A stretch of DNA of 64,000 nt, from assembly GCF_040802235.1 (NCBI RefSeq), contig NC_133165.1:13301623-13365622 (forward strand). Reading direction: 5' to 3'. The notes under the pieces were generated by a model that saw nothing but the letters and a program-made list of their open reading frames with translations, did no database searches and was not told the origin of the DNA. This DNA comes from Manis javanica (Eukaryota > Chordata > Mammalia > Pholidota > Manidae). Below are positions 33,150-46,491 of this stretch, one piece after another (positions within the stretch are counted from its first letter, which is position 1; every line of letters starts with the position of its first letter). A program made the position numbers and the translations under genes.

Positions 33150-36100
33150 TCTCCCTGAAGTGATACAGCAACATGGTTGAATAAAACATACCTGATCATA
33201 TCCCTACCCACAAAAAAAAAAATAATTTGACATCCATCCACAGACAGAAATACCTTCATAGAACTGTGGGGTCCAGCACCATACTTCCAGGGACCCAGGA
33301 AGACTCTTGCCCCCTATGCACTGGGTAATCACAACACACACCTTGGTTCCAACTGTGGTCCCTTCTGTGGGCTGTGAACTGATCTAGCCTCTCTCAGTTG
33401 AGGTCCAGGAGTCCACAGAGAACACTGGTTAGGAAATCACCTGTGAATGAAAGAGCTTTTGTGGAAGTACAACTTTCTAACAGAGAAGTTCCAGAACACC
33501 ACTGGCAAAAAAAATAAAAATTACAAGCTTGGATACATTGGATAGGATAAAAGAAACAGTTTGACTTTATGCACATCATCTCTCACCCAAGATAGCACAG
33601 CTCAGTGCCAAGAAAGAACTTCTCAGCCCATGATTTCTCCTGTGGAGGAAAGGAAAAGTGTGTAAGTGACTACTTAGATTGCCCAGAAGTTTGGAGCCTT
33701 CCAAAGAAACCCATTTCTCTCTCACCTAATCCAGAGTACCAAGTCATGAGCTACAACACGGGGGACCATAAAGAGGCTAGAAGAACAGAAGATAGGACTC
33801 TCAAATAGCACTAAAGGGACATGGATCCTATTACCCATATTGAAGACTTCATCAAAAGACCACTCATGAGCTGCTGGGGATGATTCTACCCACAGATTCC
33901 CTACTATCAGCCAATGGGCACCCCCAGTGCTTTGCATATCTCACCCACACACACCCACCATGTGGCCAGCTCTCTGTGCATGGCCCCAACAGTAGTGAGA
34001 GCAAGCTTTGACAGATATCTAATGAACACATGCAGAACGTCAGCCAGAGCCTGTGAGCCAGGGAGAGATGACAAACTTGATATTTACCTCCATTTTTGGG
34101 AAAGCAAAAGAGAGTCTGGCAGCACCTAGCCTGCTACACTGCAAGACTGAGAAAGGAATATGACTCAAGAATTTCCCCACAAGAGGAATCAAGAAACATG
34201 AAGCAGGCATATCCATAGGAGGTCTAAGAGAGCCTCAGAATCCCCAGCAGGATTACTTGGAGGTATTTCTCTCCCAAAATCAGTTAATAAAGACTGAAAT
34301 AGATGACTGCTACTGTAAACATGAAAACAGCAATGCAAGACTTCAAGGAAAATGAATAATCAAGGAAATGTGATGCCACAAAGAGCTCACAATAATCTTC
34401 CTGTAACCAACCCCCAAAACATGGAGATCTTCAGTTAACCAAAGAAGAATTCAAAATAATCAGAATCAAAAAATCTAAAATGCAATGGGCTAGAAGATAA
34501 TACAGAAAGACAATTCAGTGAAATCAGGAAAATATTACATGGAAAAAAAAGAGAATTTTAACAAAGAGAAATCATAAAAGAGTACCAAACAGAAATTCTG
34601 GAGCTGAAGACGACAATGAATGAAATTTAAAATCTAGTAGAGAGCTTCCAAAACAGTGTGGATCAAACAGAAGAAAGAATATATGAATGAGAGGAGAGGA
34701 CCTTTGAAATTATCTAGTCAGATGGGAGAAAAACAATGAAAAAGAGTAAAGAAAGATTTTTTGATCTCTGGATACTCTCAAAGAAACAATCTTCTAATTA
34801 TTACAGTTTCAGATGAAGAGGGAGAGAATGGGGGTGGAGAACTTATTTAAAATAATGGCTGAGAACTTTCCAAATTAGAGATATTTGGATATTCATTTTC
34901 ATCAAGCTCATAGGTCACGAATAAAAACTCAAAGAGATCTTATCAAAGACACATTATAATAAAACTGTCAAAATCAAAGACAGAATATCTTAAAAGCAGC
35001 AAAGGAATCTTATAAATGACACAGGAATCCCCAGAAATCTATGAGAAGATTTCTCAGATTTCTGTAAACTGGTAAAGTTAAACATATAGTCAAACTCAGG
35101 ATTCCCTAATAGTGTAACATGATGGTGTATAAACATATGTCTAGTATAAAAGCTAAAGGAGAAAAATACTTTATAAAGACAAAAGTACTTTATTAAAAAT
35201 AACTAAAGCTACAGCAATGTATTAAGGAATACAAAATATAAAAAGGAATAAATCGTGGCATCAATAAAAGTAGAGGGAATCAAGGATAAACTTTTTTTAA
35301 CTACAATCAAATCAAGTTGTTATGTTTAAAACATATTGTTATAACTATATTTTATGTAAGCCTCATGTAAAGCACAAAGCAAAAGCTCATAGTATATACA
35401 TGAAAGATAAAGGGAGAGGAATCAAAGCATACCACTATGGAAAATTATCAATTTAAAAAGGAAGGCAGCAAGAGAGGGAGAAAGAATCGAGTGACCTAAA
35501 AAACAGCCATAAAATAATTTGAGATGACATTATTAAGTCCTTACCTATCAAAAATTACTTGAAATGTGAATGGATTAAAATCTCCAATCAAAAGGCATAG
35601 AGTAGCTGGATGGGGGAATAAAAAAAGATCCAACTGTATGCAGCCTACAAGAGACTCACTTCTGCTTTAAATACACGCAGGCTCAAAGTGAAAGGGTAGA
35701 AAAAAATTATTTCATCCAAGTTGAAACCAAAGGACGGGAATATTAGATATACTTAGATCAGACAAAATAGATTTTAAGCCTAAAAGAGATAAAAAGGTCA
35801 TTATATAATGATAAAGGGGTCATTCACCAAGAGGATATAACAATTATAACTATATATGCATCAAACATCAGAGCACCTAACTATATTAAGCAAATCCTAA
35901 CAGTTCTGCAGGGAGAAGTAGACAACAATACAATAATAGTAGGAAACTCTAATACCCTACATTCAACATGGACAGATCATCCAGACAGAAAATTAATAAA
36001 GAAACATTGACTTGAACTAATTTATACAAAATGTACTAACAGATATACAGAACATTTCGTCCAATAGCAGTAGAACACACATTCTTCTAAGTGCTCATGG

Positions 36101-38690
36101 AACATTCTCTAGGATAGCTCATATCACAGAACAGGTCCTAAAACAAATCTTACTTAATTTAAGAAGATTGAAGTTACACCAACTATCTTTTTTACTATGA
36201 AACTAGAATTCAATAACAAGAGGAAAACTCGAAAATTCACAAATATGTAAAAAACAAATAGAATAGTCCCACACAACTAATGTATCAAAGGAGAAATCAA
36301 AAGGAAGATTTAAAAAATCTTGAAATAAGTGAAAAAGGAAACACAATATCCCAAAACATATGGGATGCTGCAACAGCAGTTTTAGAAGGGATGTTTACAG
36401 AGATAATGGGCTACATTAAGAAAAAAGGAAGATTTCAGTAAACAATCTAACTTTACATCAAGGAACTAGAAAATTAAGAATAAGCTAAGCCAAAAATTAG
36501 TATAAGGAAGGAAATCACAAACATCAGAGCAGAATGAATGAAATAGAGACAAGAAAAACAGTAGAAGAGATCAAGGAAACAAAGAGCTGAGTTTTTGAAA
36601 AGATAAAACAGACTAATCTTCAACTAGACTTATCATGTAAAAAAGCGAGAAGACTCAAGAAAATAAGAATTGAAAAGGAGGCATTACAACATACCAGAGA
36701 AACATAAAGGATTGTACTGACTACTATGAACAATTATAGGCCAACAAATTGGATAATCTAGAAAATATGGACAAATTCCTAGAAACATATAACATACCAA
36801 GACTGAACCATGAAGAAATCTGAATAGACCAATGACAAGTAAGGAGATTTAGACTGTAATAAAAAATACCTCCCAACAAAGAAAAGCCTAGAACCAGATA
36901 GTTCCCTGGTGAAGTATGCCCAAGACTTAAAGAATTAATGCCAATCCTTCTCAAACTCTTTTAAAAAATAGAAAAGGAGGAAAACTTCCAAACTCATGTT
37001 ATAAGGCCAACAGTATATAATACCAAAGCCAGATAAAGACATATTAAGAAAACTACAGGCCAAAATTCTTCATGAATATAGATGCAAATATTCTTAACAG
37101 AACAGTAGCAAACCAAATACAGCAGCATATTGAAGAGATTTATACACCACGATCAAGAGATATCTATCTATGGGGTACAAAGATGGTTCAACATAAATAA
37201 ATCAATAAATATAATACACCACATTAATGAAATGAAGAATAAAACCCAATGTAATAATCTCAGTAGATACAGGAAAAGCACTTCACAGGATACCACATCC
37301 TTTCTTCATAAAAAATAACTCTCAAGAAATTGTGTATTCAAGGAACATACTGCGACATAATAAAACTGTATATGAGAAGCCCACATCTGAGAGCATAGTC
37401 AATGGTGAAAGACTGTAAACTTTTCTTCTAGGATCAGGAATAAGACAAGAGTGCTCTTTCTCACCACTACTATTTAACATGGGTCTAGAAATTGTAACCA
37501 GAGCAACTTGGCAAAACAAACAATAAGCATCCAAATGGGAAAGAAAGGAACAAAACTGCCTCTGTTTACAGTTGATATTATCTTCTACATAGAAATCCTA
37601 AAGACTTCACTCACACACACACAAAAGAAAACTATTAGATATAATCAGTAAGTTCAGCAAAGCTCCAGGATACTAAATCAACATTCAGAAATCAGTTATG
37701 CTTCTATAGACTAACATTGAAATACTTGAGAAATAAAGAAAATAATCCATTCATAGAGCATTAAAAACAATAAAATACTTAGAAGTAAATTTAACTAAGG
37801 AGGTGAAAGATCAGTACACTGAAAAATGTAAGACTTTGATGACAGAAATTGAAGACACAAATAAACAGAAAGATAGCCTGGGTTCATGTACTAGAAAAAT
37901 ACTATTGTTAAAATTTCCACACCACCCAAATTGTCCATAGATTCAATGCAATCTCTATTAAAATTCCAATGTCATTTTTCACAGAAACAGTAAAAACAAT
38001 CCTGAAATTTTGGATGGAACATAAATACAAAATACACCTTCATAGCTAAGGTGATCCTGGAAGAACAAAGCTGGAATCATCACACTTCTTAATTCCAAAC
38101 TATATTACAAAGCATTAGTGATCACAAACTAGTAATTAGTAATTATATAAAAATAGACACACAAACCAGTGGAACAGAATTGACAACCAAGAAATAAGTC
38201 CTCCCATGTAGGATAGCATCTTCAGTAAATAGTGTTAGGAAAACTGAATATCACATGTAGAAGACTGAAATTGGACCCCTATCTTACACTACACACAAAA
38301 ATTAACTCAAAATGGATTAAAGATTTAAACATAAAATTTGAAACTTTAAAATACCTAGGGGATTCCTAGATGAAAAATATGTATTGACATTAATCTTGGT
38401 GACAATTTTTCCATCATGACACCAAAAGTATAAGTAATAAAAGCAAAAACAAATAAATGGAATAACATTAAACTAAAAAGCTTTTACACAGTAAAAGGTA
38501 CAATCAACAAAATGAACACATAACATATGGAATGGCAAAAAATATTTGCAAACCATATATCTCATAAGGGGTTAATATCCCAAACATAAAGAACTCATAC
38601 AAAATGATAGCAAAAAAATAAAATGAATAAAATAATCTGATTAAAATATGGACAGGAGAACTGAATGTCTACTGCAGTTAAAATCATACT
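33150..38690 (+). mobile_element. Old L1, 5' region to ORF2, 3' end missing
   Basis: The element starts in a 5' UTR-like region from about 33150 ('aacatggttgaataaaacat'). ORF1-like, coiled-coil-type A-rich sequence follows at about 34300-34700, then RNA-binding-domain wording near 34860-35100. ORF2 runs from about 35500 ('cagcctacaagagactcact' at 35640) through reverse transcriptase (36680-37700) to 'gattaaaatatggacagg' at 38640-38656. It stops about 38690 without the last ORF2 portion or a 3' UTR. The usual FADD box is replaced by 'FTVDI' (37565-37579), with one aspartate lost. Many stops and shifts. Confidence 0.8.
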
Positions 38691-39435
38691 TCCAAAAGGC
38701 ATACTGAAAGATCTTCTCACTGGGTTATATAGTTAGTAACGTACAAACCTACCTAAGTATCCTTAAGGACAAACCAAACAGTTTATTTAGTTCAGATGGA
38801 AGAAAAGCCACCTCTGCAGAATTGTCCCCTTTTGGGCCATTTTAATTGCTTTCTATCTTTCACAGAAAGCTGACATTTTCAATGAAAACATCAACACCAA
38901 GGCAGAGCCAACCCATGGCTTTCTTTATACTGCCTCATATTTCAGGCTCTTATGAGTATTTCTCAGCTGGATCAAGTCCATAGTACTAAATATGCTCTAT
39001 TACATCCATTCCCATGGAAACAGACACAATGTCACAAACACAGGATTAAAACTTCACCCTGATGGGAAAAAAAATAAGGAAAGAAAATCTTCTTTGGCTG
39101 AAAGAATAAGAGCTCTTATTTGAACAAAAACTCCTGAGGCAGGGTCAAGAAATGCAGAGGAAACAACCAAAAAATTATATTTTCTTTCAAAAAATTGACT
39201 TTTCCTAAAGGGGAAACACTGTAGTTCGAAAGCTGAAATTGACCTATTAGACACAAATCCAATGAGAAAATAATTTCAAGTGATGTCAGCTATTTAAGGT
39301 TGGAAGTTATTTGCAGGGCTAGTCATTTCATTTTTACTGGGCAGCTGCTTGTGGGGAAACCGTACTCAGTGTAATAACCTGCCCAAGTTCTATTACACCA
39401 ACCTCCGCCGTCTAACTCTCCGTTTTCAACCATGT
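38691..39435. other. Unassigned intergenic stretch
   Basis: No gene or RNA was recognised. A 66-codon minus frame at 39054-39254 shows no domain. Confidence 0.4.
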
Positions 39436-39439
39436 CACT

Positions 39440-39900
39440 CAGAACACCAAAGAACTCTTCAAATCTCAGCAAGTGACATGAAAACTCCTGGCCTTCAAGG
39501 CTCTCCAGAATCTGATTCTAAACCCAGTTGAATTACTTGAACTTCTGGGATTATATTATGTGCACCTTCTGTGCAAGCTGTTAATTGACTTGTTTGGATG
39601 TACATACTGCTTGTACATTTCATCCACCCATAATTTGCTTCTCTTTTTCCCTTCGAAGTAAAAATTCTGACCTGTAATCTCTGCAATTTAAAATGCTACC
39701 TCTCCTTCGAGTCACGCATCGAATGTGGCTTCCATTCTGAAGCCTTTCTTCATCGCCCTAGCCATAAAAAATTTCCCTTCCTAAGATTCCTTATTTCCAG
39801 CCCTCTCACAGGTTAAGCCTGGCTGCCTTGAATCACCTTTCTTTCTGTCTTTAATCATTAGACTATAAGCCAATATAAGGAATTAGTAAATATCACTGAA
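39440..39900 (+). repeat. L2 LINE 3' end
   Basis: The segment has L2 wording: 'ctggccttcaaggctctcca', 'atgctacctctccttcgagt', 'ctgaagcctttcttcatcgc', and near the end 'attagactataagccaatat', in the place of the usual L2 'agactgtaagctccatgagg'. Strongly diverged. Confidence 0.5.
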
Positions 39901-40984
39901 AGTAACCAGCAATTAAGATGTTGAAATTTTTAATCTATATAAAAATTTACTCTAAATGTATCAAATCCAGGTAGAATTTAAACTGGGGAAAAAAGGTTGC
40001 TTGTAAGTTTCAGTGCTGCATTGACGGGAATGGGATAGTAATTCATTTGGAATACTCATAATTGATTCGGAAAAGTTCTGTAAGTCATGGTAGGAAGGTT
40101 GATGCGTTAGCATCTTCCTTTTAGAAACCAGAACATGTACATGCAGAGAGGCCATCTGGTCTACCCAAGCCACAGTAAAAATCAGAGCGAAAGCTAAGAG
40201 CTGTAAGAAGCCACTTCTAAGCTACCAAGAGCATTATTCTGAACACCATGATACTGAATTGTCTTGTTTTGTTTTTTATTTTGAGTAGTTCACATACCTC
40301 AATGCCCCCACTGAAAATCAGCCCAAGGAGAGAAAGGTTAAAGAACACAGCAGGAAGGAAACTAGTATTGGTACATGGTTTTATCTATGAAATCATAAAA
40401 ATACTTCCTGTGATATGAGTTGGGAGGTTCAAATATTCCATCTCACTTCTCCAATGGAGATGCAGACTTTAAACCTCCACTTCTATTAAATAAGTAAATG
40501 CTAAGGAAGAAATTTTTTAAGTTTATTTTGTCAGAATTGGGTCCATTTCAGAGATGACTGATGACTGATAGATGTCAAGGTTACTTAATAAATCAATAAT
40601 TTATTTTGCTGTAATTTGGATGCCTGCCCTAAATTTATTAAAAGAACATTTCAATTTTTAGGATATTTGCCTGGAATCAGTTAAAAGTCCTGTAGTACCT
40701 ACAATTATCAATTTAAAACTTTAATACCACTGAATCAAATAAGATACTTTTCCAAGCCTATATAGCTTTGATGGTTAGATTATTTTTTTCTTGTTGATAT
40801 TAATTCTGTTTAATTTAAGCAATACCTGATAAAAAGGAGAGAAATATTTTTACCTTAAAAGGCATCACAGAAATAAGACTTTAATTCAAGTAAGTATAAA
40901 TTCAGTCTATGGGTGGACATAAGTTCAAAATTATGTGTCAATCATATGTAAAAGTGCAAAAATCTAGGCAAAGTGACTTAAAGC
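39901..40984. other. Unassigned intergenic stretch
   Basis: A 70-codon minus frame at 39961-40173 has no recognisable domain. No RNA gene or repeat was recognised. Confidence 0.4.
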
Positions 40985-41541
40985 AGTGTGGTAGATAGCT
41001 TCTGACATGGTTCTCAATGATCCCTGCCTCTTGATATTCATGCCTTTGGGTAATACTTTCCCATTACATGTATGCTGAACCTAGTAACTTTGCTTCTAAT
41101 AAGTAGAATATGACAAAAGTGATGGAATGACATTTCTGTGTTTGAGCTGTAAAAACACTATGACTTATCTTGCTGATGTTCTCCTATTACCTTCTTGACT
41201 TGCAGCTTTGATAAAAGAAGTTCTATGTTGCAAAGGCCCATTAGGTGAGGAACTGAGAGATGCCTTCAGCCAATAGCAAGCAAGGATCTGAATCCTTCAA
41301 TCATACAATGCATGGGGAACTGACTTCTGCCAACAGCCGTTGTTTTCGAAGTTGAGCTTTGAAACGACCACAGTCCCAACTGTACCCTTTTTTGTAAGAG
41401 GTTTGTGAAAGGACCTGACACAGAGGATCCAGCTAAGACATGTCCATATCCCTGACCCCAGAAACTGTGGAATTATAAACATGGTTGTTCCAAGCCTCTA
41501 AGTTTTGAGATGATTTGATACAGCAGTAGATCACTAATGCA
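40985..41541 (+). repeat. MaLR-type LTR
   Basis: Order of blocks: 'tgtggtagatagcttctgac', 'ctgaacctagtaactttgct', 'tctaataagtagaatatgac', 'ggaactgacttctgccaaca', 'ctgaccccagaaactgtgga' and a terminal 'cagtagatcactaatgcag'. These are the landmarks of an MLT1-type ERVL-MaLR LTR over nearly its full length. No internal region adjoins it. A 61-codon minus frame within it is not a gene. Confidence 0.65.
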
Positions 41542-41559
41542 GGGTGTAATAGAGTTCCA

Positions 41560-41935
41560 AAGAAGTTGCATTGGGATCAGGAATGTAACTCATGATCTAG
41601 GCAAAATCAATTAGTATACTTCATATCTAGATGCATGGTGATTGGCTTCGATTAGACATGTGACCTAAACTGAACATTCATAGCAAATCTTAAGCCATTT
41701 TCACCAATGCTGATGAAAATGCTAAAGGAGTTGTACAGTTTTTGGAGGAGCTGATAACCATCTTAAAGCCACAAAGAGAGACAACCTTGCAATAATTTGA
41801 ATTCAAGGAAGACTGAAAGAAACAAGTTTGGTCCTTGATAACATTACTAAACACTAGATCAAGCCTTGCTCGAAGTCAAGCATAGCACTGGGTTTTTCAA
41901 TTAAATGAAATATTATTATTTAATATAGGATGAAA
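41560..41935 (+). repeat. Second ancient LTR-type repeat
   Basis: The blocks 'gtgattggcttcgattagac', 'atgtgacctaaactgaacat', 'agagagacaaccttgcaata' and 'catagcactgggtttttcaa' follow the order of an old placental LTR-like repeat. It directly follows the MaLR LTR. I cannot give the subfamily. Confidence 0.5.
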
Positions 41936-43315
41936 TGAATTGTCTAATAATTTTCATTTTTAAAATGATCCTAAATAGCCTAACTCCCACATTCCTCAGA
42001 TATTTGAATAATTCAAATTAAGAATTTTAAACATCATTAAGGAGCACCCTGAACCTTTTCCAATTAAGTAATAAAATATACATCCCATAACAGTGAGAGT
42101 CATAAAAAAGCATAAAACTAAACAGTGACATATGATAATTGAACTAAAATGAACTGCAATAAAAGTAGCAGATAACAAATCAAGAAAACATCAATACAAT
42201 TTAATTGTATCATGATTGCTTTGTAATAATTAAACATCAAAGTCAATACATATAAAAGGATACTTCTTAAGCAGCAGCATAAAATGCCTCCAAGTCAACT
42301 TTGAAGATAAGCTGTAAGTCTACTAAATAGAAAAATAAAAATGCCCCCCTGTATAGAAAGGTTTGGAAATTGAATGGAAGTTTAAATAGCTTTTGAACAC
42401 TATAAACTGTGTGGGGATTTTTCCATAAACTTCAAGGAACTTTTACCCATTTCAGTATTATACCATTTTCCACCTAATTTCCTCATTTATTAATAAACAT
42501 TTCTATTAGACTACATGATCTACAAGAATTAAAGGAAAATTAAATCCTGAAAATTATGATAAGAAGAGGGTATGCAGGCTCTCATTAGTGAGAAAATGCA
42601 TCACAGTTTCTCTTCTGTGGCGGGAAAGATGTATGCACAGCCAACTCACAAGTAGAAGAGCAATTTTCACAAGTCTGTATCTTTTAGGATGGCCACATAA
42701 AGACATCACAAACAATCTGACCTTAATTTTCTTCTGTTTTCATAAACGTGCCAATTTTTTCAAGTTCTAGTAAACCCTAATATTTCCCTGTGAAATAGTA
42801 AATGTCAAGTACTTTTATAGCAATATAGAGTTCTACTGAGACAAATACCAGGTAAATGTCTCTCTTCCTAAAGTTCATTATCCAATTCTACTGCTAGTGG
42901 GTAAAGGAATTAAAATTTAATGAGAGCTTAACATGTTCATTTTAATATTAGTTACTTGAAAATAATGCCTCTGGTGGAGTACTTTTGCTATTATTATCTT
43001 TCTACACTTCTCTACACCTGGTGACATAAATGCATTCCCTTCTCTGCACCCAACAACGATCCCCAAAGAAAAAAGAAAAAAAGGTTTCCTTCGTAGGATA
43101 AGTGTATAAATCAACTCATGATAAATCAAGACAGAGATGTACAAAATCACCTTAAGAATTCCAAGTTCCTTCCAAGTCAGGAAGCTTGTTAACATAGGTA
43201 AACAGTCTACCTGAATCAGAAGCAGAGTTGCTCAGCTATGGAATCACAGATAAACCAAGAAGCAAAGAGGTACCTTCAAGGGCCACTCAGCCCAGCGTGT
43301 TCCCATAGCTGAGTG
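41936..43315. other. Unassigned intergenic stretch
   Basis: A+T-rich, with no recognised gene, RNA or repeat. The 60-92 codon frames at 41996-43195 have no recognisable domains. Confidence 0.4.
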
Positions 43316-43462
43316 GGTCTCTAACCTGCTGCACTTTAGAATCACCAGGGAATTTTTAAACTGTAAATACTGACGTCCTACCTTCAGATAGTCTTATTTT
43401 AATTGATCTGGGTTGTGCCTAGGACATTCTAATGTTTTGTAAAGCTTCCCAGAACCACAACC
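43316..43462. repeat. MER5-type hAT relic
   Basis: Reads 'ctgctgcactttagaatcac', 'cagggaatttttaaactgta', 'attttaattgatctgggttg' and 'aagcttcccagaaccaca'. This is the MER5 order, in which a left 'gcacattagaatcacctggg' is mirrored on the right. Non-autonomous and ancient. The 74-codon frame at 43432-43656 starts inside it and is not credited. Confidence 0.7.
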
Positions 43463-46447
43463 TTGTCTCCAAACTGTGGTGGAACCTGTTTGCATATTGG
43501 AGGGAAATGCTTACCAGGTTACTGGGGAAGTTAAAGAATGCTTCCCTTAGGGGGTTCATATTACACTGGTATGACATAGGACATAAAGCCATACTGTGCT
43601 GGAAAGTGAAAGAATTAATAAAGCCATTGGAAAATAAAGCAGCTAATACCTATTGAGATACAAAGTCAACTTTGAAACAACAAATTCCTAAGCAATTTCC
43701 TCTATCCTCACCCTTTCTTATGAATCTCATGGTTATGATGGAAGGAGCAAGAATCAAGAGGAGAAAAGACAAATCATGGTAATTCATTAAATGAAACTTC
43801 GCTTGATTTCTCTAGGGTGCCATATAAAATATGGCCGATTCACCATCATCAGCATCAGTTTCTTCCACCCAACTGGCCTCTGTTTTAATTTATACTAACT
43901 TAAAACCTGTTTTAATTTTGTGTAAAGTTAATGTGTGATATGTGCTCTAGAAATATGATGTACATTTGAGTAGATTTAATTAATGTCTGTTAACCAATGT
44001 GTTAAATAAACTCTGGCCATTTTATAATCTTCTATCTTGCTAATGAGAAGAACAGGAGAAAAGCAGAAAGCGGTTTGGCGATCTCTGTGACCTAATATCT
44101 TAAGAGTTTCCCTAAGCCATCAGATCTGCTTTTGGCACATTTTGCACTTAGAAATCAGTAAGAAAAGAAAAATTTCCAGAATTTATTCCTAAAAGTGTCT
44201 TCCTCCATTATGCTGGATGTGTAGATGATTCTCCAAGGTGCTAGATTCCACTGTTTCATTATGTGGCAAATAATTGTATTGGTAAATACAATTTTCTTTC
44301 TAAATGTCTTGGGAAATATCAAAAATTTCATGCATATCATATATCATAGACTTGACAAGTGAAAATGGGTCCAGGAGGCATATTCTTTCAATCTAGACAT
44401 ATTCTGGAAGAATTATGTTGGGGAAAAAAAGCTTTAAAATTATTAACATACTTCTTTTTTGAAAAAAGTCAGCATATTCATTAAGCATTGCCCATCTATC
44501 TTTTAATTAATAATCAGAGGTATTTGAAGATAAAAATTTGGAATCTTAGAATTTATATTTATAAGTTTCTCAAATTGAGATATTGATGCTATAACAATTT
44601 CATAATAATTTTAGTACAGGGATAATAGAAACACAAAAATTCTTAGAAAAAATAATCAATTTCATGTATTTATAAAGCCAATAAAGAAAACATGTAAAAA
44701 ATTAACATTAGAAATAGTTTCTCAAGTAATGTCTTTGCAAATACCAAACAAATGAAAGGTTAGGTTTAAATAGAGAAATCATAGTAGCCCCATTTTTCTC
44801 AATTATGTGAATAATTAGGCAATAGAAAAGACTGTTCGTGAATTGCCCAGACACTTGTGTCAAATTGCCCAAGATTAATAGTATTATGTTTATAGCAATT
44901 GGAATAAATTTGTGATAGTATAGCCAAACTATTTTTTCTGCTATTTAACAATCTATATAGGGAGTTGCTCATGCATTCAGATGTAATACATCTGTAAACA
45001 CAAGTCATTAAGCCAGACTGGGAAAAATTCAGCTCAATTCCAGTCTGAAGCTATAAACAAATGAATTATTTCTCTGTTTCTTGACCCTATTGAGATAAGA
45101 GAGGGCTCAATTTCAATGACACTTTCCTTAATTCACATGTATTTCTCAGGAGATTGGAGCAGAATTAGATATTGTTTTATCTAATGAAAAATTTCTGTAT
45201 CCTTTCTTCTATACCAGCTGATTGCTCAGATTAAAAAATAAACCATCTTTTTTACAATCTGAAATTTAAATAAGGAAAGATGATTTCTGCAGTTTCTTTC
45301 TATTGGTTTATTATAAAACGAAACAAAGACGGTGCATACAATCAAGACGTTGAGAAAACATCCCCAAACATAATGAGATGCTCTTTCTGAACATAAATTG
45401 GAAAAGACAAATTATAAAACAGTATTTTTAAAATGCTGTTTTCATTTTCCAAAACCTTAATTTTGTTCTCTGATCTAAATACACCTAAAAAGTCAAGTCT
45501 ATATTAGTCTCAAATCAGTAAATTTATCTGGAATGAACAGAAAGAAAATTACCCTGACATATTCATTAGCTTTAACAAAGAAGCCTGAATCAATTTGTAA
45601 ACAAAAAGTATAAAATTATATTGTTTCAAACTTACAATAATGTAATTGAAGTAAGACTTAGGTTTATTTGAATACCACACAGAGATAATTTGCCAAATCT
45701 TAACCCTCAAAATAATAAATACTCATTCCCAGATTTTTGACACATATTTCTTGAAGGAAAGTCCAATTGTCACGTAATAGAAGTCTCTTAGGCAAATTTG
45801 GGAATACGGCACTCATGAACAGCTTCAAATAATTAGAGTTTGGTCCTCAGCTACTGTATCAGGTCTATATTGGCATTAACTCTTTTGAGAGGGAGAAAAA
45901 ATTATATATACCAATAGAATTCTTTGCCTAAAAACACATACATCTGATTGAAACAGGAGGTTCTAAAAATTTGTTGCTCAAATCTAGCCATACTGAATCA
46001 GGAAAATCAATCACTTATTTCTGTAATGAATCTCATGACTCATGAGAACTGATCATTAAATTTTCCAGAATTTTGTAAGCCAGTTGTTAAAAACAGTTAT
46101 TAAAAAATTAAATTATATAAGTATATGATTCAGGAGATTTTTATTTATTAAATACTAAGCCTCATCACTTCCTATTATAGTATATCTTACAATTATCTTT
46201 GTTTCTGATATTATTTATTTCTCTTATTTCTAAAGGGAGGAAATAGTATAGAGGCCACTACACCACACCTCTTCTCAATTTCATGTTCTTTGACATCATG
46301 TCAGTACCTTGAAGTCAGCCATAGTGAGAATATTTACACCACTGTAATTGACAAACACTACAAATCAAGTCTTGTTTTACTAATTGTCTAGACTTAAATG
46401 ATAGAAAAAATGTTAATAGAGGAGAGTTAACTTAACATATATCATGG
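43463..46447. other. Unassigned intergenic stretch
   Basis: About 3 kb of A+T-rich DNA in which I recognise no repeat family, RNA or gene. Lack of visible repeats can mean either old decayed repeats or constrained non-coding DNA. The sequence alone does not decide. Confidence 0.4.
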
Positions 46448-46491
46448 CAATGCAAATAGCATAATAGTACAATGCAAATAGCATAAAATGC
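46448..46491. repeat. 22-bp direct repeat carrying two POU octamers
   Basis: The 17-mer 'caatgcaaatagcataa' occurs twice without mismatch, at 46448-46464 and 46470-46486, a 22-bp period. Each copy holds the octamer ATGCAAAT (46450-46457 and 46472-46479), the canonical site for POU-domain (Oct) factors. Two turns of the helix separate the sites. The duplication is seen directly. Any binding is inference. Confidence 0.6.
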
